NCBI GenBank assembly: GCA_020137815.1
Contig: CM035362.1
Location: 3,414,414 to 3,478,413 of the forward strand
Reading direction: 5' to 3'
Length of the DNA stretch: 64,000 nucleotides
From: Hormiphora californensis
Lineage: Eukaryota > Ctenophora > Tentaculata > Cydippida > Pleurobrachiidae
Part shown: positions 42,229 to 54,334 of the stretch, piece by piece
How the letters are laid out: each line of letters opens with the position of its first letter
How positions within the stretch are numbered: position 1 is the stretch's first letter
Position numbers and translations under genes: made by a program
The notes under the pieces: generated by a model
The model's input: the letters and a program-made list of their open reading frames with translations, nothing else
Told to the model about the DNA's origin: nothing
Database searches by the model: none

Positions 42229-45200
42229 GTCCAAAAACCAATTAAATAAATTAGTTTGGATGCCCGGGCCCATTTGGTGTCACGGGGGTAAAACCTTTAG
42301 GCTACTGTCATAAATAATGGCATATCTCGTTTATTTTTCAATACACATCTCTCGTTTTTCTTTTCTCTTTCTCTCCATCCCTCTATCTCTTTCTCCCTCT
42401 TTTCCTCTTTCTCCCACTCTCCACCTCCATATTTCCCTCTTTCTCTTTTTTTCTATCTTTTATTTATATTTCTCTTACTATCTCTCCGTCTTTCTCGATA
42501 TATCTCACTCTTTATATCACAATTTGTTTTTCTTTATCTCTCTCGATATTCATCATTTATGACAGTAGCCTAAAGGTTTTACCCCCGTGACACCAAATGG
42601 GCCCGGGCATCCAAACTAATTTATTTAATTGGTTTTTGGACTAAATTTCTGTTCTTTTTGGTGTAATAAATCGACTATTTTGAGTCGGAATATACCCAAG
42701 AAAACGTTTTAGGGTCAGCCGAAGTGGAAATTTCAAAGGGTATGCATAAAATCATGAATTTGAGCATAAATATGCAAATAACGGCTAAACGGTGCGAGAT
42801 ACGAATTTTTGTCCGGGGGACGACCCCCCACAAATTGACTATTTTGAGTCGGAACATACCCAAGAAAACGTTCTAGGGTCAGCCGAAGTGGAAATTTTAA
42901 AGAATATGCATAAATTTGAGCATAAATATGCAAATAACGGCTAAACGGTGCGAGATACGAATTTTTGTCCGGGGGACGACCCCCCATAAATCGACTATTT
43001 TGAGTCGGAATATACCCAAGAAAACGTTCTAGGGTCAGCCGAAGTGAACATTACAACGGTTATGCATAAAATCATGAATTAGAGCATAAATATGCAAATA
43101 ACGGCTAAACGGTGCGAGATACGAATTTTTGTCCGGGGGACGACCCCCCATAAATCGACTATTTTGAGTCGGAATATACCCATGAAAACGTTTTAGGACG
43201 AGCCGAAGTGGAGATATAATGCAATTAAGTTATTAAAATGAATAATTAATGAATAATTAATGAATAATTAATGAACTATGGCGATTTCGAAGTTTTCACA
43301 TAGCCTATACCACGCCAAATAATGCAAGGAACCAATGTTCCAAACGGCAAGTCTCTACTATTTCTGGTTTAGGAGAACACTCAATCTCCTCCCCTCCCGT
43401 CCCCTCCCGTCCCCTCCCGTCCCATCCCTTACATTTTTGCATTTTGGGACCCCTCTGGCAAATTTTTACCTTACATCCGATCATTCTGAAATTTTGTATG
43501 CCTCTTCTCCTATATGAGGGCCCTTAGAGTACAAAATTTCATCCCTCTACTTCATCTGGAACATGCATTTTTAAAGCATCAAAAACCCCGAAATTTGCAA
43601 TGGTATATAGTAGCACTGGCAGGTTAACGCGCTTGTGTGTAGAAGTGTTCCGTATGCTCTCTCTTTTATTTTTTGAGTTAGAGGGTATTTCTAAGGTGGG
43701 GGCTCTGCCCCCACACCCCCGTTTAAGGTGGGGGCTGCGCCCCCACACCCCCCTTTTGGGCCCGGGGCACTTGCCAGTGCTATGATATATATATATATAT
43801 ATATAGTAGAAGGTTTGATAAATCATAATGATGATGTATCAGGTGGGCTCAACAAATCAAAAAACCACATTTGGTGGACTTATAAAAATTAAAATCAGCA
43901 ATGCATTTCAAACAAAAGTTTTTATGAAGGAGTCAACTACAAAGAGTAAGGACACTCTGAGGAGCTGTGGCACTCTCAGCCTGAAGATAACTTTCGTTTG
44001 AAATGCATTGCTGATTTTAATTTTTATAAGTCCACCAAATGTGGTTTTTTGATTTGTTGAGCCCACCTGATACATCATCATTATGATTTATCAAACCTTC
44101 TACTATAACATGCCACCGGGACGGAACCTGTTTTAACAGTCCGGGCTTTGCCCGTTTTTATTTATCATAGCTCTGGCAAGTGCCCCGGGCCCAAAAGGGG
44201 GGTGTGGGGGCGCAGCCCCCACCCTAAACGGGGGTGTGGGGGCAGAGCCCCCACCTTAGAAATACCCTCTAACTCAAAAAATAAAAGAGAGAGCACACGG
44301 AATACTTCTACACACAAGCGCGTTAACCTGCCAGTGCTACTACAGTCGGACCCCGATTTACCGGGATCCTCGGGGGAAAGGGTTCTGCCCGGTAAATCGG
44401 GGTGCCCGGTATATCGGGGTCAAATACCGTTAATTTCCTATATCGGGGGAAATTTATCCTCCCGGTAAATCGGGGTTCCGGTAAATCGGGGCCCGGTAAA
44501 TCGGGGTCCGACTGTATATACCATTGCAAATTTCGGGGTTTTTGATGCTTTAAAAATGCATGTTCCAGATGAAGTAGAGGGATGAAATTTTGTACTCTGA
44601 GGGCCCTCATATAGGAGAAGAGGCATACAAAATTTCAGAATGATCGGATGTAAGGTAAAAATTTGCCAGAGGGGTCCCAAAATGCAAAAATGTAAGGGAG
44701 GGGACGGGAGGGGACGGGAGGGGACGGGAGGGGAGGAGATTGAGTGTTCTCCTAAACCAGAAATAGTAGAGACTTGCCGTTTGGAACATTGGTTCCTTGC
44801 ATTATTTGGCGTGGTATAGGCTATGTGAAAACTTCGAAATCGCCATAGTTCATTAATTATTCATTAATTATTCATTAATTATTCATTTTAATAAATATTG
44901 CGTTTATTCCCTTGGTCGTCCTAAAAATTTTTATGGGGAATTCCCACCAAATATCAAAATTTTTGGGGGGTCGTCCCCCGGACAAAAATTTTATCTCGCA
45001 GGGTTTTGCCGTTATTTCAAATTTTGCTCAAATTCTATTTTTTACAAAACCCCCAAAAAAGCCATTCGGGTGACCCTAGAACGTTTTCTTGGGTATTTCC
45101 GACTCAAAAAGTCCCCATTTTGGGGGGGCGTCCCCCCCCACAAAAACGTATCTCCCCCGTTTTTCCTTATTTTTCAATTTATCCAAATTTTTTGATTTTT

Positions 45201-46332
45201 TTAAAATTTCCCCCTTCGGGTGACCCTAACGTTTTCTTTAGTATTTCAAATCAAAATATCGATTTGGGGGGTCGTTCCCCGAACCCAAAATTCGTATTCT
45301 CGCCCCGAGGGGATTGCCCTATTTATGTCAAAAATTCATGATTTTAGAACCCTTTTTAAAATTTATTCGGGTGATAAAAGTTTTTTGGGGAATTTGCCCA
45401 AAAAAGAAGGGGGGTTTCCTCCCGAAAAAGCGTAATCCCCGTTTTAGCCGTTAAAGGGGAAATGTGGGAAACCCCCAAATAAAAAGGAAAAAAAAATTTC
45501 TTTTTAAAAAAAAGAACGAATTTTTTCCAAAAACCAAAAAATAAATTGTTTGGGGGGGCCCTTTGGGGGGCCGGGGGTAAAAACCAGGGAGCATAAATGT
45601 AATAGGGGGAAAGAAAAACAAATTGGTTAAAGTTAATATTGGGGGGGGGGTAAAGAGAAAAATAAATAAAGGAAAAAAAAAAGGGGGGAAATATGGGGGG
45701 TGGGGTGGGGAAAAAGGAAAAGGGGGAAAGGATAAGGGGGGGGGAAAGGAAAAAAAACAGAGATTTAAAAGAAAAAAACAGTTGCCATTATTTAGACTGG
45801 TAAAGGCCCCCCCAAAAAGGGGGGGAAAAAAATTTAAATTTGGTTTTTGGACTAAAATTTTAATTATAAATATAATAAAAAAAAGGGGAAAACCCCTTTT
45901 TTTAATTTAAAAATTTTTTAATTTTATCGAGAGCCCCCGGGGGGAAAATGGGGAGATAAAAAAAGGGAAAGAGAAAGGGGAAAGGAGGGGAGGGGGAAAA
46001 GGAAAGAGGGAAAAAAGAGAGGGAGGGGGAAGAAAGGAAAAAAAAGAGAGAAGGGAGAAAAAAAGGGGAGGGAAAGGGGAAAGGGGAAAAAAGGGGAAAA
46101 AGGGGGAAAAAAAGGGGAAAAAAAAAAAAATAAATTAAAGGGGGGGGGAACTTTTTCCCCCCCTTCTTTTTTGGGGTTACAAAATTTGAAAAAATCCTTT
46201 CATTCATTGTCTTTTTGGAAAAGTTTAAGGAGTAATGAGAGATAGTTTTGGAGGTTCGCTTCCCCTTTTTGCTCCGTGGAACAGATGGGCGAGGGTGAGT
46301 GAGTCTCGAGGAGAGGAAGAGGAGAGGAGGAG

Positions 46333-46407
<75 letters not shown>

Positions 46408-49400
46408 CGAGAGAGAGAGAGAGACAGAGAGAGAGACAGAGACAGAGACAGAGGACCAGTAGAATTACCATGGCCCACGGGTGGTCGAGAGCTTCTTGTA
46501 CTGACATCCTGTCTGCTGGGTTGAGTGTCACAATCTTGCTAATAAAATCCTTGGCATTCATTGAAATCTTGTTGAAGAAAGGCTTAATGAATTCGTAATC
46601 GCAAAGCACTACATTTGAGTAGGTTCCTGCGTCTCCGTTTTTTGGTGAAGGAAAGGGCTCCAATCCTGACAACCTAAAACAAGGATTCACTCAGCCATTA
46701 TACACACTTTCTTAAACTGCAGCAGCAGTGCAGCTGTACTATACACAAAATGTACACTCAAAATCCCGTCAAATGTACATGCGCGTTTCCATGGTTACCC
46801 GCGGATTCTGGACTGACAATTGTGAGATCACTGCGCGTCATGTTTTCGCGCGCGACGCTGATGACTGCAGATTTATGAGCTCGCTACTTGGAGATGCCAA
46901 ATGTAAATCCTGGCTCCCTAATCATTAAATGCTAATCATTAAAGGGGTGAACTTTTGAATTAATTCATATGAGGTACCATTGTTAATCTCCCAAGAGATC
47001 CCCGGGAACATTAATGTAGTTTACGAGTTAGATTTGCCTATTTTGTGCCCATGGTCCAAACTTTTAAAGTTTTTGCTCAATTTAGTAAGTAAATGATAAA
47101 TGAATAATACGGTACTTACAGTACATAGGCTAGTACACCGACACTCCACATATCAGACTGTCGGGAAGCAGGGAATCCTTTTAGAATCTCAGGGGCTGTC
47201 AGAGAGAAGAGGTTATTGGTAATTACTGCTCATTCAGTTACCAATTCGGTTCTATTCTTTACTTGATCAAGGGATCTTCTATGTATATTGGTGAAATTAC
47301 TTCCACAAAGAATTAACCGTAATCTAAATTAATATCTTACCGACATAGCTAGGGTTTCCACACACATTATTCATTAGGACACCATGCGTCATTAGAGAAG
47401 ACATGTAGAAATCGGAGAGTAAGGTGGGCGAGTATTCCCCCGAATGTTGGCTCAACAGGTTCTCTGGCTGGGAGGTATTGAATTGTGTTAGTTGATCGGT
47501 AAATGAAACTTTTAATTGCATTCGTCAAACAAATTATTGTTTAAGTTGTTTTATTTGAAGTAGGACCAGCATTATCTACAGTATAATTTCTCAGAGAAAT
47601 GGAACATATACAGATTGGTAGACAAAGGAGAGAGGGATGAAGACATTAGGACCATTTATTTCATCTATATAATTATTTGTACAAGGCCGGAGAGAGGGCG
47701 GAGAGAGAGATGCATTAGGAGTCTCTATCTCATCTAATATTTGTATAGGTTGTTTGTGTCGGGTTCACAAAGAAAGAGCTAAATGATTTGCAATTAAGTT
47801 AGTTTAAACCCCACTCTAGGTACAGTGAACCCCATCTGATCATGCTCAAGGGACCAAGTAAACAACCAATCAGAGCTCGTTAATTAGGTCACATGACTGG
47901 TTATCAGCCAATCAGGGACCAGTATTTCCTGGTTCGGTCGGATCATGCTCCACTCAAGGGATCATTGTAATAAGTCCCCTCTGCTCCAGGGATTTGATAC
48001 AACAAGCGCCCCCCCCACCCCCTCCCTTCTTCTATTTATCCCCTCCCCCCTCCCGCCTTTTATTTAGCCCCCCATTCAGCCCCTTCCAATTCATTTTAGT
48101 TCTAAAGAAGCTAAAGAGGGCCTTAAAACAAATAGTCCCAGAGCAGTCCCAGCGCACAGTATTGAGTAACTCATAATAGTCGACTTTACTTTTGCTACTT
48201 TTGGCCATTACAATATCTCTTTGCTGTTTACTTAGCTGCCAATTTTGAGCAACTAATGAACTATTTTATCAATTTCATTCATTTGTCTGGTGGAATCGAC
48301 CCGATCTGAGCGTGCAACTGAGAATCAAAACCTGGCCTAGCGGCGCCAGAAAGTCGTAAATATAAACATACTGAGCCCCACTCTATAACATCTAATTACT
48401 ACATGACAGGAACCGACCGAACCAGGAAGTACTGGTCCCTGATTGGCTGATAACCAGTCACGTGACCTAAATAATGAGTTCTGATTGGTTGTTTACTTGT
48501 GTCGGTTCCTGAATCCTGTATGTACCTTAATATTAGCATGAACGATATCCTGCCCGTGCAGATACTGCAAGGCAATGAGAACATCCCTTATAATGGCTGC
48601 AGCGTGAAACTCTGAGTAATTCTCCACATCCGCCAACCTAGTGGGGAGGTGTTGGGTTGTATTGAGCTGGGGAAGAGAGTTGACAACCATATGATATAGT
48701 GGGGAGGGTGACTTGTATTGGGTCGGGGCGCAAGAAGGAGGAAGGGAAGGTGACTTGAGTTGAAACACACGAGGAGGGGAAGGATTTGAGTTTTATAGTG
48801 GTTTGAAGCAAGGAATAGTTCTGTGTCTGTATAACTAGGTATGTGTCATAGTCTTTAGGCACGTGGAGTGCAACACATATAACAGTTATGTGTTAGGCAG
48901 GCGCGTATTCCTTAAGTTTGTATACATTATATATAGTTTGTAGGTCTGTAGATCTGTAGGTTTGTGTCCTCTAGTATACTGTACAATACCGAAAAAAGGG
49001 TAGAGGGAGATTTGTGCCTGTATCTGGCGTCTACATTCCTCCCTGCATGCACCTAATTAATACCTCTGGTATAATATATACAATATATAATATAAAAGGG
49101 GAAGGATTTAAGATGATCGTCTAACTCTCTCTTTGTTAGAGGATTTATGACCGCAATATGCTGTCGCCTGTCAGCATGATAAATGATACTATTCAGTGAA
49201 TCAGTGAGCCTGTTGTGATAATGTCAATAGGAAGTCTGATCTAGTTGCCCTTGTCGTAGGAACCGACCGAATCAGGAAATGCTGGTCCCTGATTGGCTGA
49301 TAACCAGTCACGTGACCTAAATAACGAGTTCTGATTGGTTGTTTACTTGTGTCGGTCGGCTTGTCGGTATGCATTAAACTTGTAGTTTGTTTGTAGTAAA

Positions 49401-51350
49401 CTCGTTTAAATGGATCTTGTGGATCACCTTCCTATGGCGTTTGGGTCAGGTAAATACTAACTACAGTCGGACCCCGATTTACTGGGATACTCGGAGGAAG
49501 GGGGTTTGCCCCGTGCCCGGTATATCGGAGTGATATATGTACTGTTTTTCCTCCCGGCAAATCGGGGTTCCGGGAAATCGGGGCGCGGGAAATCGGAATC
49601 CGACTAAAATTATTAATCAATTACTAGTTAATTATGTCCTATACCTGGAAAATAGTTCACCTCCCTCCACCTTCTCCATCACGACATAGAGGCAATCTTT
49701 ATCCTCGTAAATATCGGTTACTGGGCACTGGGGGAAATAATATATCGGTTACTGGGCACTGGGGGAAATAATATAGATTTCGATATTTGTTGATAATTTA
49801 TCTATCACTAGATATCACAATTGAACTATACATGCATAGGAGCTCACACAGGAGTTATAATCTGTAATAGACCTAGTCTATAGCCAAACATATTGATTAT
49901 TATATCTGCAATTGTTTGGTAATAATTGACAGGCATGGCAGCCTATATTATACTATCAATTATACTGTGAACCAGACAATTAAATATTTCATTCTATGCT
50001 TTACTTACATTCTATGCTTTACTTACAATGTTAGAGTGTCGAATGCGAGCTATTGTCCGTGCCATCTCTTCTGCTTCTTCCAGGTCATTTCCTTGAAGGT
50101 AGTTCTGAAACAGTTCAACATCAATTGTGAACTGTTATACTGTAAACAGCGGTATAAACTATAAAGACCTTAGACCAAAACTGAATTTATAACTATGGAA
50201 TGTTGTACAGCTTTTGTTGTAATTTCAACCGATATCTGAGTGTGATATGTGTAAGCATATATAATTCCTACTACAATTCCTTCTTGGTTTATGTGACATG
50301 TCTTTATTTATTTCTGACTTTCTGAGAAAATGATTTGTATATTCTTCACTTACACTTTTCTTGATCTTTTTCACGACATACTTTCTGCTTGTGTTGATAC
50401 AGCATGCACCGTGAACTACCGAAATAGGACCGCTGAAGGAAAGGGACGGTTAGTCATAGCTGAAAGGCTGAAGGGCGGCGCCATACCCCATATTATTCTC
50501 AAATGAGGAAGGGAAGGGATGGTTAGTCAAATAATGGCCACTGAAGGAAAGGGAGCGGGATGATTTTGAGAACAAATCATGCATGAATAATGAATATGTA
50601 TAATACGCTCTATCTCTAATGTGAAATAATCTTCCATTATAGTTGTCATAGAAACCATGAATAAAATATACTCATATCTAACTGCTCTAGTGATTATAAA
50701 CTTGTTGCTATGTAGTGCTCTTCAGTTTTATATTTGTTTGTTATAGTCTGTGGTCTGTTAGATTATCGTAAATCATATTTTATTTAGTGGTCCGGCTAAA
50801 ATTATTGAAATCATTAGTCTGATCACACCACTAAAACCGGAAAGAGCCATTATCTAAATTCTCATCCTATAATGATTTGTGATTTCTATTTGATTTCAAT
50901 CGCATTCTGCCTCCAGTTACATGCCTTTTGAGTCCCATATGACAGACCATATATATGACTTAGGACAGATTTCCCGGACTTAGGACAGATTTCCCGGAAT
51001 CAGGAGTGACTTAAATTTTGCCCAAACCAATTCAAAGCCTACGATAGTTCATTCAGACCCATGTACTGAATTTGACAACACATACATTCCTTCGATTCAA
51101 CAAGTTGCTATAACTCATCTATAAGTTATAGCAGAAGGAATGTATTGTCAAAGTGTAATAGGGCGGGGGGGGGGTAATTAATTATATATTTTGAAAATAT
51201 TGCCACAGTATTTAGTACCCAATGGTAACTAATGGTAACAAATGGTTACCAATGGTAACCAGCGATTCTTACCTGGATGTTGTGTCACCCAGATCATACT
51301 GGTCCGTCAGAGAGGACTTGATTGAGCTGGCGAAAAAGTAGTCTACCATT
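41759..51350 (-). CDS. CaMK-like protein kinase homologue, probable pseudokinase
   Basis: Ten exons read on the minus strand: 51,350-51,273; 50,432-50,354; 50,104-50,027; 49,727-49,645; 48,637-48,526; 47,467-47,341; 47,195-47,120; 46,673-46,469; 42,104-41,965; 41,813-41,759. All have GT-AG ends and matching phases; about 369 residues from the ATG at 51,349. In order: TDQYDLGDTTSSGPISVV (the glycine loop lacks the GxGxxG pattern), YVVKKIKK (ATP lysine kept), VVMEKVEGGELF (hinge), YLHGQDIVHANIKPENLL (HRD is HAN, so the catalytic Asp is Asn), TLLSDFYMSS (DFG is DFY), CGNPSYVAPEIL and SDMWSVGVLAYVL. CaMK-type kinases phosphorylate Ser/Thr; loss of the catalytic Asp and loop glycines suggests a scaffold. 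The tail is acidic (ETDDGEDE). The last two exons join in phase, but exons may be missing in the corrupted intron at 44,890-46,190. Confidence 0.85.
42162..42226. repeat. (TA)n microsatellite
   Basis: Over 60 bp of alternating TA directly left of a MITE. Confidence 0.98.
42228..42648. mobile_element. 421-bp MITE with 95-bp inverted repeats
   Basis: Ends TTTAGTCCAAAAACC and GGTTTTTGGACTAAA. The arms 42,228-42,322 and 42,553-42,648 are near-perfect inverted copies (gtgtcacgggggtaaaacct). The middle is CT-rich. A corrupted relative is at 45,520-45,860. Confidence 0.85.
42660..43220. repeat. Tandem repeat of about 155 bp, four copies
   Basis: Units start near 42,668, 42,833, 42,985 and 43,152 with cgactattttgagtcggaa and end in tttttgtccgggggacgacc. 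Corrupted inverted relatives at 44,900-45,340. Confidence 0.92.
44343..44514. mobile_element. 172-bp pogo-like MITE
   Basis: Flanked by TA. Ends CAGTCGGACCCCGATTTACC and its inverse. The interior repeats cccggtaaatcgggg. CAGTCG-type ends with a TA target fit pogo/Tigger-derived MITEs. It interrupts the right arm of the giant palindrome, whose left arm has no insert at the same place (43,605). Confidence 0.85.
44890..46190. other. Corrupted or low-quality stretch
   Basis: Dense homopolymers (for example aaaaaaaaaataaattaaag followed by nine G). To 45,870 it can be aligned by eye with the inverse of 42,228-43,220; beyond that only purine-rich noise is seen. Long apparent frames here are low complexity. 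Confidence 0.7.
46320..46455. repeat. (GA)n microsatellite beside pseudokinase exon 8
   Basis: Ends 14 bp from the donor of the exon at 46,469-46,673, so its length directly adjoins a 5' splice site. Confidence 0.95.
47848..47940 (+). mobile_element. CCAAT/E-box MITE in pseudokinase intron
   Basis: The element aagtaaacaaccaatcagag ... ggttcggtcg is flanked by GATCATGCTC on both sides (47,838-47,847 and 47,941-47,950), a clear target duplication. The E-box here is cacatg. Confidence 0.9.
48407..48511 (-). mobile_element. CCAAT/E-box MITE, full length
   Basis: Both TIRs are present (caggaaccgaccga and gtcggttcctg), with cctgattggctg, cagtcacgtgacc and ctgattggttg inside. It ends 14 bp from the donor of pseudokinase exon 48,526-48,637. 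Confidence 0.95.
49258..49358 (-). mobile_element. CCAAT/E-box MITE in pseudokinase intron
   Basis: aggaaccgaccgaatcagga ... tgtcggtcgg, with cttgtcg on both sides as a likely target duplication. Confidence 0.92.
49464..49605. mobile_element. pogo-like MITE, second copy
   Basis: Starts cagtcggaccccgatttact after TA and ends aatcggaatccgact. Same family as 44,343-44,514, somewhat shorter. Confidence 0.85.
49714..49773. repeat. Tandem duplication of a 3' splice site
   Basis: atcggttactgggcactggg followed by ggaaataatat occurs twice in a row. The unit contains the acceptor and first bases of pseudokinase exon 49,645-49,727, so an extra acceptor about 30 bp upstream is available. Confidence 0.9.
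51068..51145. repeat. Hairpin in pseudokinase intron 1
   Basis: gacaacacatacattccttc at the left and gaaggaatgtattgtc at the right, with an inner ctataact/agttatag stem. Confidence 0.8.
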
Positions 51351-52233
51351 CTACAAACAAAAAGATGTAGGGTTAGGGATCACTTTGCGTTTTTCCTTCA
51401 CGTGTTCAGTGTATAAAACCCCTAAAGAATAACAGGGGTTCTCGGAGTATACTCAAAGTGATATATATTATGCGGTGAGGTCAATTGAGCTGATATAAAT
51501 ACAAGTTGAGTTGTTCATACTGCGACCTGCGTGGTGTCGTGGACGTCAATGCGACTCAATAGACAAGCGTCACGCATATAATCATAAAATTATTATATTA
51601 TATGCTTGACGCTTGTCTATATTGCGTCGCTATTGTAGATTAGGTACCTTTGTCCTTTTGTATTCTTTTTAAAAGCTGCTGATTCCTGCTGGGATCTTGC
51701 AAGCATCTGACCTCAGTCATAGAGTCTGCAGAAGACATCAGAATCGATATAATACTTGATCTCTTTAATTACGATACAAATCTCAAATGTGTGCTCCATA
51801 TTCATTTCAAGCTGTGAGTGTTTGTTGATATGTTTATTACTCAGAAAACAAATCTCGTTATTTTTTTCAAGATATTGGAGTTTTAGAATATCGTCACTTG
51901 TAGTCATCAAGCAATAAAGTTGAAAAACTCGCTAGAAATTGCCAATCCATTTTATGAATTTACCGAGCAAGGGGAGATAAAGTGAGACTGTGAGAGTTTA
52001 TAGGCAAACAAATCACAAGCATCAAATTAGTTCTCTCAGGATCTACTAATCTTTGATAATTTCCTTGCAACTTTCAAACATGTGATACATCAGACGACGA
52101 TCTCTTAGAGAGGCGCAATTAATTAATCCCCTCTGGGTGTTTATATCACGGCCTCCCATCCCCACTCTTTGGGCCAATCATTTCTACCACGCTTAATATA
52201 TTCTGCTTTGTTTTTTGTTTTCCTTCGTTTACC
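51351..52233. promoter_or_regulatory. Divergent intergenic region between pseudokinase and OST-alpha
   Basis: 884 bp between the two first coding exons. It contains a MITE-like hairpin at 51,535-51,635 (caatgcgactcaatagacaa, gcttgtctatattgcgtcg). The pseudokinase exon has an acceptor just upstream (ttgtttgtag), so a leader exon must lie in this region too. No TATA box is obvious. Confidence 0.5.
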
Positions 52234-54334
52234 ATGGGTCAAAAGTGGTCATCTGAGTATTGGACCTCTTACCAGAAGGAAGAAAGACCCGAAAATAGCA
52301 CTGGTAGGTTACCCCTTCCCCCCCCCCCCCCTCCTAGCTATAATACCTCCTAGCTTGGTATAATACGATTTGATCGGTGAGGGTAGCATCACATTGTATG
52401 CGGGTTCATGGTAAATTAATTTCATGTCCAATATAGCAGACTCTTTTATTCCCAGTATCGCATATTGGATTATGGTAGGCAATGACCAGGTAGATAGTTA
52501 TTTAGTGGGGGATATCAAATGCTCAATTTAGTTCTCTCATTCGATCATCCTAACTATACTATAGTTCTACCCTCTCATTTCTTCACACTGCCGCTGTTTT
52601 CTATGGTGAATAAAGTATACATTTTCCTAGGACCCAGTTCGAAACGCGACGTATCCTAACGTCACTTTTTCATTTGTTTGACGACTTCTGAAACCGACAA
52701 GAGAAACGAGCACTTTCCGTAACACTAGATTTTTCTGACTTCTGAAACCTAAATAAATTTAGCGGATACTAGCAATAGAAAACGTGTTACTCCTGCAATC
52801 TAGAAGAAGATTCGAATTTGGATTTGTGCTTGTCATATAGAAACGTATCTCCATAACATTTTGAAGTCACCGATCACAACTCAATTGTTTCTTAAGTGTC
52901 AGCCAATCAAACCACTCAGTTATAGGACTCTATAGACATCAGATGTAGTGTTTCTGTAGTTCTGTCATTTCCTAGTTCTCTTAAAAAGTCGGATTTTTTT
53001 ATATTGTCCCCCCCCCCCCTTCTCGTGCGTTCGTTTCTTTTGTGCATCACATCACATGTTAACCACGTATGGCGCACACGTCAAAATTGATAAATTTGGG
53101 GGTGAAAACTTCAAAAAATCCGACTTTACCCATATGTTTTACTTTTGTAGGTGATAGCAAGTCCGGGCCAAAGTCAGGTATGGGGTCCAGCTATCCTACT
53201 GTCGATGACATCATACAGTAAGTACTTAATTTTTGGTTTTCGAAGAATGAGACTTGAGAGTTTGCTGTGCCTCTTTCTTATTTAGAAGTGTTAGGGCCGT
53301 TATCTAGGTTCGAGGTTAGGAGAGATCCCCTATTCCTTCTCTAATTACCCCTCTTCCTCCCCTAACTGCCTCTCTCTCCCAGAAACGGTGCACCCCCGGA
53401 ATGGCTACCTTTTGTTATCATCGGCTCAGCTATCGTTCTCTGCCTGATCGTCTTAGATATCTTCGTGTTCATAAAACACAAGAAATACTCAACAAAGTAC
53501 CCGATCCAATTCATCTGTGTTATTGGCATCCTACAAGTGTTCCCGGTCTACGCTTGTTTGAACCTCGTTGGGATTGTGGTGCCACGAGCCAGTGATTTCA
53601 CGGTGTTTATGAGCGAGAGCTATGAGGCGATCACATTTATTCTGTTCATGAGGCTCGTTTTTACATACATGGGCGGGAAAAAGATCTATAAACGACATGT
53701 GGAGGGAGACAAAATCCATCTCAATTTGCCACCTTGTTGTTGCTTCGTCTGCCTACCACAGATCTCCATCTCAAAATGTTTCTTCATCTTCTGCGAGGCT
53801 CTCATCGGACTGTACGTTGTGTTTTGTATTGTCTTCGGGTTTATCAAACTGATTATGAACCTGGATGGATCTGAGGCGTACCCTTCAAACATGATCACCA
53901 CCACATTCGGGAATTATTACCACGCGATCCTTCTTGTTCTCCTCTTTGCTGCAATCTACGGTCTATCTGGAATCTACCACTCATCCGAGGAAGCTCTCAA
54001 ACACCGTGGTATTGTCAGAAAGTTTCTTGTCTACAAGATTTTTACCGTCCTAGCCAAAGCAGAAGACGTAACGCTGGGGAGCCTTGGACATCACGGTATT
54101 ATCTCCAGTGAAGATTTCGGGTACAACGACTACTGGTCCGCGGGCCTGAGACTTCGAATGATCGTTTTCTTTGCGGTGATTGTCCAGGCGCTCATTATGT
54201 TTCCCTTGGCCATTACTTTCTTCAGTGTTGAGGGATATATGGAGAAAACTGAGTTACCATCGGCCACTGTGATCAATGTGATTCAAAACGACAGCTCGGA
54301 CAAGGAACTTAAAGCTGGAGATGTGGAGGTGTGA
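52234..54334 (+). CDS. OST-alpha/TMEM184-type multi-pass membrane transporter
   Basis: Three exons, 52,234-52,303, 53,151-53,217 and 53,383-54,334 (TGA), in consistent phases; about 362 residues. The start ATG is in ttaccATGGG. The short N-terminus has an NST glycosylation site and is followed by WLPFVIIGSAIVLCLIVLDI (helix 1). Further hydrophobic segments are QFICVIGILQVFPVYACLNL, the stretch from YEAITFILFMRLV, CFFIFCEALIGLYVVFCIVF, ILLVLLFAAIYGL and IVFFAVIVQALIMFPLAI, about seven in all. PRAS, SYEA and the cysteine motif PPCCCFVCLP are hallmarks of OST-alpha (SLC51A), which with OST-beta exports bile acids and steroids in vertebrates; the substrate here is unknown. It is divergent from the pseudokinase and convergent with the VWD gene. 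Confidence 0.92.

Larger units (their letters stand above)
42228..45870. repeat. Giant nested palindrome, right arm partly corrupted
   Basis: The left arm (MITE, 155-bp tandem repeats, then 43,216-43,804) is mirrored by the right arm from about 44,105 to 45,870, around an inner palindrome at 43,804-44,106 (tagaaggtttgataaatcat and complement). Matching inverted words include tatggcgatttcgaagtttt, ccaaacggcaagtctctact, cgcgcttgtgtgtagaag and ggcacttgccagtgctat. A pogo-like MITE interrupts the right arm. From about 44,890 outward the right arm still follows the left arm but with many homopolymer changes. Confidence 0.85.

Noticed and set aside
45902-46690. 262-codon minus-strand frame
   Set aside because: Only its first part (46,673-46,469) is the kinase exon. 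The rest is translation of the intronic (GA)n repeat and corrupted sequence past a clear donor site.
53401-53595. Separate small protein starting MATFCYHRLSY
   Set aside because: Out-of-frame reading of the first part of OST-alpha exon 3.
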